Shown here: in pieces, positions 51,649 through 59,286 of the stretch
Layout: each line of letters opens with the position of its first letter
How positions within the stretch are numbered: position 1 is the stretch's first letter
From: Liberiplasma sp046541015
GTDB taxonomy: Bacteria > Bacillota_I > Bacilli_A > Izemoplasmatales > Izemoplasmataceae
Length of the DNA: 64,000 nt
Direction of reading: 5' to 3'
NCBI GenBank assembly: GCA_046541015.1
Contig: JBKHEA010000003.1
Location: 53,805 to 117,804 of the forward strand
Notes under the pieces: model-generated
The model's database searches: none
What the model was told of the DNA's origin: nothing
The model's input: only the letters and a program-made list of their open reading frames with translations
Made by a program: the position numbers and the translations under genes

Positions 51649-51927
51649 CTACTTTCTCTTAGCTTTCTTGTCTTTTTCGTGTCCACGGTAAGTTCTAGTA
51701 GGAGCGAACTCTCCTAATTTGTGTCCAACCATATCTTCTGTTACATATACAGGAACATGCTCTTTCCCATTGTAGACCGCAATTGTGTGACCTACGAATT
51801 GAGGGAAAATAGTTGAACGTCTAGACCATGTTTGAATAACGCGTTTTTTGTTTTCTTCGTTCATTTTTTCGACTTTTTTCATTAAATGATCGTCGCAAAA
51901 TGGACCTTTTTTAACTGAACGTGCCAT
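51649..51927 (-). CDS. rpsS: 30S ribosomal protein S19
   Basis: A 92-residue S19 of the 30S head. ARSVKKGPFCDDHLMKKVEK and the later VGHKLGEFAPTRTYRGHEKD are family signatures. It lies between rplB and rplV. Confidence 0.98.
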   Translation of the reverse strand: MARSVKKGPFCDDHLMKKVEKMNEENKKRVIQTWSRRSTIFPQFVGHTIAVYNGKEHVPVYVTEDMVGHKLGEFAPTRTYRGHEKDKKAKRK

Positions 51928-51945
51928 GTATGAGTTCCTCCTTTC

Positions 51946-52773
51946 CTATTTCTTACGTCTAACGATTAAGCGTTCGCTAGCCTTTTTAGATTTTCTAGTT
52001 TTAAGACCAAGTGCCGGTTTACCCCAAGGAGTAACTGGGCTCTTACGTCCAATTGGTTGACGTCCTTCTCCACCACCATGAGGGTGATCAACAGGGTTCA
52101 TTACAGAACCACGTACTGTAGGTCTTGTCCCCATGTGACGTGTACGTCCCGCTTTACCAATATTAACTAGTTCATGATCTTCATTTCCAACTTCACCAAT
52201 TGTTGCGCGGCAAGTTGCTAAAATTTTTCTAACTTCACCTGATGCTAGTTTTACTAATACATAACGTTCTTCACGTCCTAAAATTTGTGCGCTTGTTCCA
52301 GCTGAACGAACAAGTTGTCCACCCTTATTAGGTTGAAGTTCGATATTATGAATGGTACTACCTACTGGAATATTTTTAAGTGGTAATGCATTCCCTACTT
52401 TAATATCAGCAGTTTCACCAGATTCGATAACCATCCCTACTTTTAACCCTTTAGGCGCTAAAATATAGCGTTTTTCACCATCTGCATAATTGATTAAAGC
52501 AATATTTGCAGTACGATTTGGATCGTATTCAATGGTTGCTACTTTACCTGGTATACCATCTTTATTACGTTTAAAGTCAATAATACGGTATTTTCTTTTT
52601 GAGCCACCACCTTGATGACGAACGGTGATTTTTCCTTGATTATTACGACCAGACTTTTTGTTTAATGTTACAATCAATGATTTTTCTGGTTGATCAGTTG
52701 TGATTTCAGAATAATCAAGGCTAGTCATATGTCTTTGACCGTTTGTGATCGCTTTATACTTTTTTAAAGCCAT
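51946..52773 (-). CDS. rplB: 50S ribosomal protein L2
   Basis: A 275-residue L2 needed for subunit joining and peptidyl-transferase structure. The conserved peptide VMNPVDHPHGGGEGRQPIGR holds the His residue near the active centre. ARGIN-type basic N-terminus and C-terminal KSKKASERLIVRRKK are typical. Confidence 0.98.
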   Translation of the reverse strand: MALKKYKAITNGQRHMTSLDYSEITTDQPEKSLIVTLNKKSGRNNQGKITVRHQGGGSKRKYRIIDFKRNKDGIPGKVATIEYDPNRTANIALINYADGEKRYILAPKGLKVGMVIESGETADIKVGNALPLKNIPVGSTIHNIELQPNKGGQLVRSAGTSAQILGREERYVLVKLASGEVRKILATCRATIGEVGNEDHELVNIGKAGRTRHMGTRPTVRGSVMNPVDHPHGGGEGRQPIGRKSPVTPWGKPALGLKTRKSKKASERLIVRRKK

Positions 52774-52800
52774 TACGGTAACCTCCTTTTTAAATGATTA

Positions 52801-53085
52801 TTACGCTGAGAAGATTTCAATTTTATCTTCTTTGTCAAGAGTTACAATTGCTTTAGTAAGCTCATTTTTGTAGCCTTGATATTGTCCAACGCGTTTCTTT
52901 TTAGGTGTTGTATTAATAATGTTTACTTTTAATACTTTTACATCGAATAATTCTTCGATAGCTTTTTTAATTTGAATTTTATTAGCGCGTTTATCAACCG
53001 AAAAGGTGTATTTATTTTGATTTTCTACAAGTAACATACTTTTTTCAGTGATAATAGGGCGCTTGATGATTTCTGATGCTAGCAT
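52801..53085 (-). CDS. rplW: 50S ribosomal protein L23
   Basis: A 94-residue L23, docking site at the tunnel exit for trigger factor and SRP. IIKRPIITEKSMLLVENQNK and VDKRANKIQIKKAIEELFDV are diagnostic. It shares one base with rplD. Confidence 0.98.
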   Translation of the reverse strand: MLASEIIKRPIITEKSMLLVENQNKYTFSVDKRANKIQIKKAIEELFDVKVLKVNIINTTPKKKRVGQYQGYKNELTKAIVTLDKEDKIEIFSA

Positions 53086-53708
53086 TACCCAAGCACCTCC
53101 TCATATTTTTTAACCGCTTCTTGAGTGGTTACCATAACTGGGTAGTTAAGTAATTCATAGACACTCGCTTGATCAACTGTTGTAACAACTACACCAGGAA
53201 TATTGCGTGCAGCTAATGCCACAGTTTCGTTCATTTGGTCTAAAACAATCATGATTTTCCCTGAAAGTGAAAGATTGTTTAAAACTTGTGCCATGTCTTT
53301 TGTTTTAGCTGCTTCTAAACTTAAAGCATCTAAGACAAATAATTGTTTATCGTTTACTTTAGATGATAAAACTGATTTTAATGCAAGTCTTCTTACTTTG
53401 CGATTTACTTTTAATGTGTATTTACGTGGGGTTGGTCCGAACACAACGCCTCCACCTACCCATTGAGGTGAACGAATAGATCCTTGACGAGCACGACCAG
53501 TTCCTTTTTGTCTCCAAGGTTTACGTCCCCCGCCACGAACTTCGCTACGTGTTTTTGTATCGTGTGTTCCTTGACGCATTGCAGCACGTTGTGCTTTTAC
53601 AACGTCATATAAAGCTTGCTGATTTGGTTCGATTCCAAATACTGAATCGTTTAACGTGATTTCTCCAACGTTTTCTCCAGCTTGATTTAACAATGCTAAT
53701 TTTGGCAT
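53085..53708 (-). CDS. rplD: 50S ribosomal protein L4
   Basis: A 207-residue L4. The ATG at 53708 (MPKLALLNQAGENVGEI) follows AAAGGAGGATTTGAA; a longer start has no support. The tunnel loop GGGRKPWRQKGTGRARQGS is intact. In E. coli L4 represses the S10 operon through its leader; the structured leader before rpsJ here is a candidate target. Confidence 0.98.
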   Translation of the reverse strand: MPKLALLNQAGENVGEITLNDSVFGIEPNQQALYDVVKAQRAAMRQGTHDTKTRSEVRGGGRKPWRQKGTGRARQGSIRSPQWVGGGVVFGPTPRKYTLKVNRKVRRLALKSVLSSKVNDKQLFVLDALSLEAAKTKDMAQVLNNLSLSGKIMIVLDQMNETVALAARNIPGVVVTTVDQASVYELLNYPVMVTTQEAVKKYEEVLG

Positions 53709-53729
53709 TTCAAATCCTCCTTTCAAGTA

Positions 53730-54425
53730 CTATTCTACTGACTCTTCCGAGCTGTTATTTTGTTCTACGTATTGAGATGGATCTAAAGGACTAACTGGTG
53801 ATGTTTTAACGCCGCGTTTTACGACAACCAATCCTTTTTTAGGTCCAGGAACGTTCCCTTTGATAAGTAATAAGTTTCTTTCAACGTCCACTTTTACGAC
53901 TTGTAAGTTTTGAATGGTAACTGTATCAACACCCATATGTCCAGGTAATTTTTTACCTTTTCTTACATGGTTTGGATCAATAGATCCCATTGAACCAGGT
54001 CCTCTGTGATAACGTGAACCGTGAGCCATTGGCCCGCGATGTTGGTTATGACGTTTGATAACCCCTTGATACCCTTTACCTTTTGAAGTACCGGTGACAT
54101 CAACAATCTCACCTTCTTCAAATATATTTACTCTAATCTCTTGACCTACTTCAAAATTGCTTAATTCTTTTCCAGCAATCTCTTTAATGTAGCGCTTAGG
54201 GTTAGAGTTGGCTTTTGCGAAATGTCCAAGTTCTGGTTTGTTCGCTAAGCGTTCACGCTTGTCTTTAAAGCCTAATTGTACTGCTTCGTAACCATCGTTC
54301 TCAATGGTTTTCTTTTGTAGAACAATGTTAGGTTCACAACTAACAATGGTTACTGGGACTAAATGTCCATCTTCATTGAATACTTGAGTCATTCCTATTT
54401 TTGTTCCTAAGATACCTTTGGCCAT
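53730..54425 (-). CDS. rplC: 50S ribosomal protein L3
   Basis: A 231-residue L3. KGILGTKIGMTQVFNEDGHL starts it and the core loop GSRYHRGPGSMGSIDPNHVR reaches the peptidyl-transferase centre. The C-terminus has an acidic tail (QYVEQNNSSEESVE) longer than the usual L3 of about 210 residues. Confidence 0.98.
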   Translation of the reverse strand: MAKGILGTKIGMTQVFNEDGHLVPVTIVSCEPNIVLQKKTIENDGYEAVQLGFKDKRERLANKPELGHFAKANSNPKRYIKEIAGKELSNFEVGQEIRVNIFEEGEIVDVTGTSKGKGYQGVIKRHNQHRGPMAHGSRYHRGPGSMGSIDPNHVRKGKKLPGHMGVDTVTIQNLQVVKVDVERNLLLIKGNVPGPKKGLVVVKRGVKTSPVSPLDPSQYVEQNNSSEESVE

Positions 54426-54441
54426 GAGTACACCTCCTATA

Positions 54442-54747
54442 TTATTTTAAAATGATATCTACACCAGATGGTAAATCTAAATGCATTAACGCGTCGATAG
54501 TTTGTGGTGTTGGATTCAAAATATCGATGAGACGTTTATGCGTACGTCTTTCGAACTGTTCACGGGATGTTTTGTTGATATGTACACTACGTAAAATCGT
54601 GAACACCTCTTTTTCTGTTGGTAATGGAATTGGACCAGAAATAGTAGAACCAGTCTTTTTCGCAGTATCAACAATTTTTTTCGCCGATTGATCAAGTAAT
54701 CTGTGATCATATGATTTTAATCGGATTCTAATTTTTTGATTAGCCAT
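54442..54747 (-). CDS. rpsJ: 30S ribosomal protein S10
   Basis: A 101-residue S10. KIRIRLKSYDHRLLDQSAKK, ISGPIPLPTEKEVFTILRS and THKRLIDILNPTPQTIDALM match the family. It starts the S10 operon, read from its own promoter through a structured leader of about 127 bases. S10 also acts with NusB in antitermination. Confidence 0.98.
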   Translation of the reverse strand: MANQKIRIRLKSYDHRLLDQSAKKIVDTAKKTGSTISGPIPLPTEKEVFTILRSVHINKTSREQFERRTHKRLIDILNPTPQTIDALMHLDLPSGVDIILK

Positions 54748-54769
54748 TTAAAATGTCCTCCTTTCGCCT

Positions 54770-54875
54770 ACAATTTATTCATAGACTTGCTCCATGGAAA
54801 TTTACTCGACATATAGACAACGCCTATAGGTGTGTCGACAACCTCCCACTTCACAGCCTGACTCCGGCGAGAGTC
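54770..54875 (-). ncRNA. structured leader RNA of the S10 operon
   Basis: The leader between the promoter and rpsJ can fold into a closed domain. AGACT near the 5' end pairs with AGTCT at 54781-54785, GACTC pairs with GAGTC around a TCGCCG loop as an alternative, and TCGACA pairs with TGTCGA. The stretch GAAGTGGGAGG in between resembles rpsJ leaders of other Firmicutes. It probably mediates feedback control of the operon, but the ligand is not proven. Confidence 0.55.
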
Positions 54876-54881
54876 TATGAT

Positions 54882-54910
54882 ATGTTACCAAAAAAAAAGA
54901 CCTATTGCAA
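54882..54910 (-). promoter_or_regulatory. sigma-A-type promoter of the S10 operon
   Basis: TTGCAA, a 17-base spacer containing a run of nine T, and TAACAT on the minus strand. The -35 hexamer lies in the loop of the terminator hairpin of the upstream regulator gene. Confidence 0.6.
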
Positions 54911-54918
54911 GTCTTTTT
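54889..54918 (-). terminator. intrinsic terminator after the Crp/Fnr-type regulator
   Basis: An 8-bp stem AAAAAGAC/GTCTTTTT with a 9-base loop, followed by further T on the minus strand. It overlaps the rpsJ promoter. A second hairpin (GGCTT/AAGCC, 54949-54970 area) lies closer to the stop codon but has no T run on this strand. Confidence 0.6.
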
Positions 54919-54972
54919 CTATATTTTTTTTGATCTTTAATAAGAATATCGCTTTTTGGCTTTCTAAAGCCG

Positions 54973-55575
54973 TTATTTTTTAATTAGCCAAATTGAATTT
55001 CGGTCAAAATCAATCAAATTATGAGCTTTCATTTTGGATAATTCTCTTGATAGTGATGGCCTTTGAACATTTAAAACAGTCGCAAGTTTTTCTCTACTTG
55101 GTAACGCTATTTTCGATTTATTTTGGATTTTCATTTCATTTTTAATCCAAAATATGATTTTTTCTCTCAAATTATTTTGCATAAGTAGTTTATTTTGACC
55201 ATTTAGCTTTAAAGCTTTTTCACTTATATTTTGAATAAATACAGATCTAAAATCTTTTGAATCAGATAATAATCTGTTTAAATTATCTTTAAGGATATAT
55301 ATAATGATGGTTTCTTCTTTACTGATTAAATAACCTGGATATCGATTATCTGCAGAAAAGATAAGGAAATCCCCAAAAAACTCTCCTTGATTTACCTCAC
55401 TCATAACCCATTCATTGCCATCCTTATCATAATGAACCATTTTGATTGAGCCTTTTTTAATTAGTCCAATGGCATCACAAGGTTCATCCTCATATTTAAT
55501 GATGTAATCTTTTGGATAATAACAAGGAAGTTGTGTGTACTTTCTTAACGGTTCTGTAATAATAAAATTTAACAT
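54973..55575 (-). CDS. Crp/Fnr-family transcriptional regulator
   Basis: A 200-residue regulator. The N-terminal cyclic-nucleotide-type beta-barrel spans about 15-115 (KKGSIKMVHYDKDGNEWVMS, then GEFFGDFLIF) and the C-terminal winged helix includes PSREKLATVLNVQRPSLSRE. Only two N-terminal cysteines (18 and 33) are present, so an FNR-type four-Cys iron-sulfur cluster is unlikely. The barrel lacks a clear cAMP phosphate-binding RAA motif, so the effector is unknown. The ATG at 55575 has GGAGTG upstream. It is divergent from the ABC genes and shares an operator-like palindrome with them. Confidence 0.85.
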   Translation of the reverse strand: MLNFIITEPLRKYTQLPCYYPKDYIIKYEDEPCDAIGLIKKGSIKMVHYDKDGNEWVMSEVNQGEFFGDFLIFSADNRYPGYLISKEETIIIYILKDNLNRLLSDSKDFRSVFIQNISEKALKLNGQNKLLMQNNLREKIIFWIKNEMKIQNKSKIALPSREKLATVLNVQRPSLSRELSKMKAHNLIDFDRNSIWLIKK

Positions 55576-55587
55576 TTTTTTCACTCC

Positions 55588-55601
55588 GTAACAATTGTTA
55601 C
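55588..55601. promoter_or_regulatory. 14-bp perfect palindrome, candidate regulator operator
   Basis: GTAACAATTGTTAC is a perfect inverted repeat in the divergent region. It lies in the predicted leader of the regulator gene, and its right half overlaps a TTGTTA -35-like element for the plus-strand ABC genes. Size and symmetry suit a Crp/Fnr-type dimer. Confidence 0.6.
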
Positions 55602-55624
55602 ATGGTTTTCTATAAAAATATTAT
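55595..55624 (+). promoter_or_regulatory. possible promoter of the ABC transporter genes
   Basis: TTGTTA, an 18-base spacer and TATTAT on the plus strand, about 40 bases before the lipoprotein gene. The -35 half lies in the palindrome, so a bound regulator would affect it. Confidence 0.4.
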
Positions 55625-55628
55625 ATCA
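55620..55628 (-). promoter_or_regulatory. extended -10 promoter of the Crp/Fnr-type gene
   Basis: TGATATAAT on the minus strand, with no good -35 hexamer. The predicted start near 55613 puts the palindrome at about +12 to +25, a position suited to autorepression. Confidence 0.45.
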
Positions 55629-55661
55629 TAAGGTTGTAAAAATACTTAATGAGGTGAAATT

Positions 55662-56609
55662 ATGAAGAAAATAGGTTTACTAATATCGCTTATGATGCTT
55701 TCTATATTATGCGCGTGTACTGAAGAAGACATTGAAAAAGATACTTATTCTCTTATGGTACCAAATGGTTCTACTAGTATTGCACAAGTTTATATGGAAT
55801 CAAATAAAACTAGCTTACCTTTTAATTATGATGTTGAACGAGTTTCAGGTCCTGAATCTTTAACCGCAGCATTTACTAATGAGTCTCATGATTTTATAAT
55901 TGCACCTTCTGTATTAGGCGCTAAACTATATCAAACTGGAGTCAACTATAAACTCGTTGGTACAGTGAGCTACGGAAATTTGTTTTTGGTAAGTAGTTCA
56001 CAAATGGAAGGCATAAATGATTTGAAAGATAAAGATATTGTTGCATTTGGGCAATTAACAACACCAGATATCATCCTAAAAAAAATATTAGATGAACATG
56101 GTTTGTTAGAGGATGCTACCATAGATTATGTCTCAAGTAGTCAAGCAACCTTACTTGAACTAATTAGAGATGACACTCAAATTGTCTTGATGAGCGAACC
56201 CTTTTTATCAAATGCAAAAGAAGCACTTGATAACCTCAATGTTTTAAATTTAAGTCAGTTATGGGAAAGTGATTTATCTTTTCCTAATTTTCCTCAAGCC
56301 GCTTTATATGCTAACAACGACTTATCAGATGATGCTATTGTAGAATTTACATTTCATTTCCAGGCAGCAATAGATCACGTTAACAATCATCCTGATCAAG
56401 CAGCACAGTTTGCTGAAACATTAAACTATCCAATCGATTCATCGATTATAGAAAGCTCAATCCCTAATAGCCAATTAATGTTTAAAACTGCTATGGATGC
56501 AAGAACAGATTTTGAAAGTTTTTATCAAGTTATCTTTGACTATAATAAAGTTTTAATTGGTAGTCAATTACCTGGTGATGACTATTATAGAAACTGGGAT
56601 AGTGAATGA
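55662..56609 (+). CDS. ABC transporter substrate-binding lipoprotein (NMT1/SsuA-like)
   Basis: A 315-residue lipoprotein. The signal peptide ends in LCAC, so Cys19 should be lipidated. The rest resembles NMT1/THI5-type binding proteins of the SsuA/TauA group: MVPNGSTSIAQVY at the first lobe, GPESLTAAF, APSVLGAKLYQTG, and the interlobe region with DLKDKDIVAFGQ. Family ligands include sulfonates, nitrate, thiamine precursors and others, so the substrate is open. GAGGTGAAATT precedes the ATG. Its TGA overlaps the permease ATG. Divergent from the Crp/Fnr-type gene, which may control it. Confidence 0.82.
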   Translation: MKKIGLLISLMMLSILCACTEEDIEKDTYSLMVPNGSTSIAQVYMESNKTSLPFNYDVERVSGPESLTAAFTNESHDFIIAPSVLGAKLYQTGVNYKLVGTVSYGNLFLVSSSQMEGINDLKDKDIVAFGQLTTPDIILKKILDEHGLLEDATIDYVSSSQATLLELIRDDTQIVLMSEPFLSNAKEALDNLNVLNLSQLWESDLSFPNFPQAALYANNDLSDDAIVEFTFHFQAAIDHVNNHPDQAAQFAETLNYPIDSSIIESSIPNSQLMFKTAMDARTDFESFYQVIFDYNKVLIGSQLPGDDYYRNWDSE

Positions 56610-57328
56610 AAAAATATGCATTAAGTATTTCATCTATTTTACTCATTATCATCATTTGGCAATTAGGTGCAAATCGTGTAGATAATCCTTATATCTTACC
56701 TGGATTTATAAGTGTAATAAGTAAAGTTATCGATTTACTATTAAGTCTTGAAACCTATCTTATTATCATGGCTTCATTATTACGATTATTGACTTCAATT
56801 TTTATGGCAATTAGCCTTGGTATACTGCTTGGATTATTAGCCGGGATATGGCTAAATATAGACATATTTTTAAAACCGATTCTGTCAACTATAAAGACAT
56901 TACCTGTTGCATCTATCATTGTCATCATATTAATTTTATTTACTAAATCCACGGCATTATATGTGATAACCTTTCTCATCTTGTTTCCGATTATTTATGA
57001 GGCAACTAGACAAGGTGTATTAAATATTGATAAAGAATTGGTGGACAGCTTAAGATTAGAACCTGTTCGCTACGGTTCAATCATAAAATCATTTTATTTA
57101 CCGTTAGCTTTACCTTATATTAAAACATCATTTCTGCAAAGTTTTGGACTGGGATTTAAAGTTTTAATTATGGCTGAGTTTATATCTCAAGCTGAGAAGA
57201 GTATAGGACAATCGTTATATATTAGTTCAATTAGTATCAATTATGAACTAGTATTTGCTTGGAGTATTATTATTATCTTAATTGCTTATCTAATTGATTC
57301 AATAATAGCTACCTTGAAAACACATTAA
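56606..57328 (+). CDS. ABC transporter permease (SsuC/TauC-like)
   Basis: A 240-residue BPD-type permease with six hydrophobic segments. The ATPase-contact EAA-like loop is VDSLRLEPVRYGSIIKSFYL followed by PLALPYIKTS. It matches the binding-protein gene directly upstream with a 4-base overlap. No ATPase gene follows: the next element is a terminator and then the convergent arcC. It must therefore borrow an ATPase encoded elsewhere. Confidence 0.85.
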   Translation: MKKYALSISSILLIIIIWQLGANRVDNPYILPGFISVISKVIDLLLSLETYLIIMASLLRLLTSIFMAISLGILLGLLAGIWLNIDIFLKPILSTIKTLPVASIIVIILILFTKSTALYVITFLILFPIIYEATRQGVLNIDKELVDSLRLEPVRYGSIIKSFYLPLALPYIKTSFLQSFGLGFKVLIMAEFISQAEKSIGQSLYISSISINYELVFAWSIIIILIAYLIDSIIATLKTH

Positions 57329-57353
57329 AAAAGCCCTTGAAGGCTTTTTTATT
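57327..57353. terminator. bidirectional intrinsic terminator between permease and arcC
   Basis: A stem AAAAAAGCC/GGCTTTTTT with a 6-base loop has a T run on both strands. It ends the ABC transcript from the left and the arc transcript from the right; the arcC stop codon lies within it. Confidence 0.9.
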
Positions 57354-58266
57354 TAGTGATTATTGTGCCACTATTTAAATGAAATGCACTAATTGCATTA
57401 CTTAAAGAGGAAATGACAGCTTTCTTATTTTTATTATTTAAAAATTCTAAACATGCCATAACTTTGGGATACATACTGCCTTTTGCAAATTGATTATCAT
57501 AAAGATAAGGTTTTAGTTCATCACTAGTGATTTCTTTTAAAGCGATTTGATTAGGCAAACCAAAGTTAACATAAACATTGTCTACTGCAGTTAAAATCAC
57601 TAAGATATCTGCTTGTACTAAATCTGCGATTTTTGCACTAGCATAATCTTTATCAATGACAGCATCAACACCCAAGAAGTTGTTATCTTTAGCAATAACC
57701 GGGATGCCACCACCTCCTGCACAAATTACCACATGCTTATTTTCAATTAGGGTTTTGATCATATCTTTTTCAACAACATCAATAGGTAAAGGAGAAGGGA
57801 CAACTCTTCTATATCCTCTTCCACTATCTTCTTTCATAACATAACCCATAGTTTCAGTTAACTTTTTAGCCTCTTCTTCAGTATAAAAAGCGCCTACAGG
57901 TTTAGAAGGATTTTGAAATAGAGGATCATTTTCATCAACAACAACTTGTGTTACGATAGCGCCAATATGTTTTTTTATGTCTTGATTTAAGAGTTCATTT
58001 GTTATGGCGTTTTGTAAATGAAACCCAATATAGCCTTGACTCATCGCACCACATTCAGCAAAAGGCATTTTTGGTGTTGTCTTTGCTTCAGTAAAGGCTA
58101 AATTAATCATTCCTACTTGTGGTCCATTACCATGGACAATGATAATTTCATGACCTTCTTTAATAAGATTAACAATAGGTTTGGCAACATCTTTTAATAA
58201 TGCTTTTTGTTCTTCAGGATTATTCCCTAAAGCATTACCCCCAAGTGATATTACATACCTACTCAT
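57349..58266 (-). CDS. arcC: carbamate kinase
   Basis: A 305-residue carbamate kinase. VISLGGNALG opens the amino-acid kinase fold; GNGPQVGMINLAF, AGGGGIPVIA and KDYASAKIADLVQADILVIL are family motifs. It transfers phosphate from carbamoyl phosphate to ADP, giving ATP, ammonia and carbon dioxide. The ATG at 58266 follows GAGTGATTCTT and overlaps the end of arcB by 8 bases. It is the last gene of the amino-acid operon. Confidence 0.97.
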   Translation of the reverse strand: MSRYVISLGGNALGNNPEEQKALLKDVAKPIVNLIKEGHEIIIVHGNGPQVGMINLAFTEAKTTPKMPFAECGAMSQGYIGFHLQNAITNELLNQDIKKHIGAIVTQVVVDENDPLFQNPSKPVGAFYTEEEAKKLTETMGYVMKEDSGRGYRRVVPSPLPIDVVEKDMIKTLIENKHVVICAGGGGIPVIAKDNNFLGVDAVIDKDYASAKIADLVQADILVILTAVDNVYVNFGLPNQIALKEITSDELKPYLYDNQFAKGSMYPKVMACLEFLNNKNKKAVISSLSNAISAFHLNSGTIITK

Positions 58267-59278
58267 AAGAATCACTCATAGTAGCTAGCATGACTGCTTT
58301 TATTGTATGCATGCGGTTTTCCGCTTCTATAAAGACTCTACTTTGAGGTGATTCGATGACATCATTGGTAACTTCCATCTCTCCATTTTTAACTCTTGGA
58401 TAGTCTGTCTCAAACTCTTTAGCAATTTGAATTCCTATTTCTGTATCCATCCCATGAAAGGCTGGTAAGCAATGCATAAATATTGCATGCTTATTTGCAT
58501 TTTTCATGAGCGTTGAATCAACTTGATAATCTGATAATTGTTTAATTCTAGAACGCCATACATCTTTTGGTTCTCCCATTGAAACCCAAACGTCTGTATA
58601 GATTACATCAACATCTTTAGTACCTTCCATTTTATCTTCAGTAAAATGAATTGTTGCACCTGTTTCTTTAGCAATTTGCTTGCATTGATTGATGAGGGAT
58701 TCTTCTGGCCAAAGTGCTTTAGGTGCCACTGCTGTAAAATGTAATCCAAGCTTCGCAGAGCCTATCATTAAGCTATTTCCCATATTATTACGGGCATCAC
58801 CAATATAGGTGAATTTAATTCCTTTTAATGCTTTAAACTCTTCTTTAATGGTTAAAAAATCAGCTAATATTTGAGTTGGATGATACATATCGGTTAATCC
58901 ATTCCATACAGGCACGCCAGCATATTGAGCGAGTTGTTCAACATCTGTATGTAAGTATCCTCTAAATTCGATACCATCATACATACGCCCTAAAACTCTA
59001 GCAGTATCTTTAACAGATTCTTTTTTGCCCATTTGTGATCCACTTGGTCCAATGTAAGTAACACCCATCCCTAAGTCTAAAGCCCCAACTTCAAAAGCAC
59101 AACGTGTTCTTGTAGAGTCCTTTTGGAAAAGTAAGACAATGTTTTTTCCTTCGAGATGGCGATGTGATTTACCTTCTTGTTTTTCTTTTTTTAATCGATG
59201 GGCTAAATCAATTAAGTAATTAATTTCATTTGTTGTGAAGTCTAGCAATGTTATAAAATTTCTTCCTTGTAAGTTCAT
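58259..59278 (-). CDS. arcB: ornithine carbamoyltransferase, catabolic type
   Basis: A 339-residue enzyme. Carbamoyl-phosphate motif STRTR is at 55-59, HPTQ at 134-137 and the ornithine-site HCLP at 270-273. With ArcA and ArcC in one operon and no argininosuccinate genes nearby, it should run in the direction citrulline plus phosphate to ornithine and carbamoyl phosphate. The ATG at 59278 follows AGGAGGATTT; a longer start would overlap arcA without support. It begins 8 bases after arcA. Confidence 0.96.
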   Translation of the reverse strand: MNLQGRNFITLLDFTTNEINYLIDLAHRLKKEKQEGKSHRHLEGKNIVLLFQKDSTRTRCAFEVGALDLGMGVTYIGPSGSQMGKKESVKDTARVLGRMYDGIEFRGYLHTDVEQLAQYAGVPVWNGLTDMYHPTQILADFLTIKEEFKALKGIKFTYIGDARNNMGNSLMIGSAKLGLHFTAVAPKALWPEESLINQCKQIAKETGATIHFTEDKMEGTKDVDVIYTDVWVSMGEPKDVWRSRIKQLSDYQVDSTLMKNANKHAIFMHCLPAFHGMDTEIGIQIAKEFETDYPRVKNGEMEVTNDVIESPQSRVFIEAENRMHTIKAVMLATMSDSYE

Positions 59279-59286
59279 AAATCCTC

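Noticed and set aside
54949..54975. plus-strand terminator formed by the GGCTT/AAGCC hairpin with a following T run
   Set aside because: No plus-strand gene ends here; the hairpin may be incidental or an RNA-end structure of the regulator transcript.
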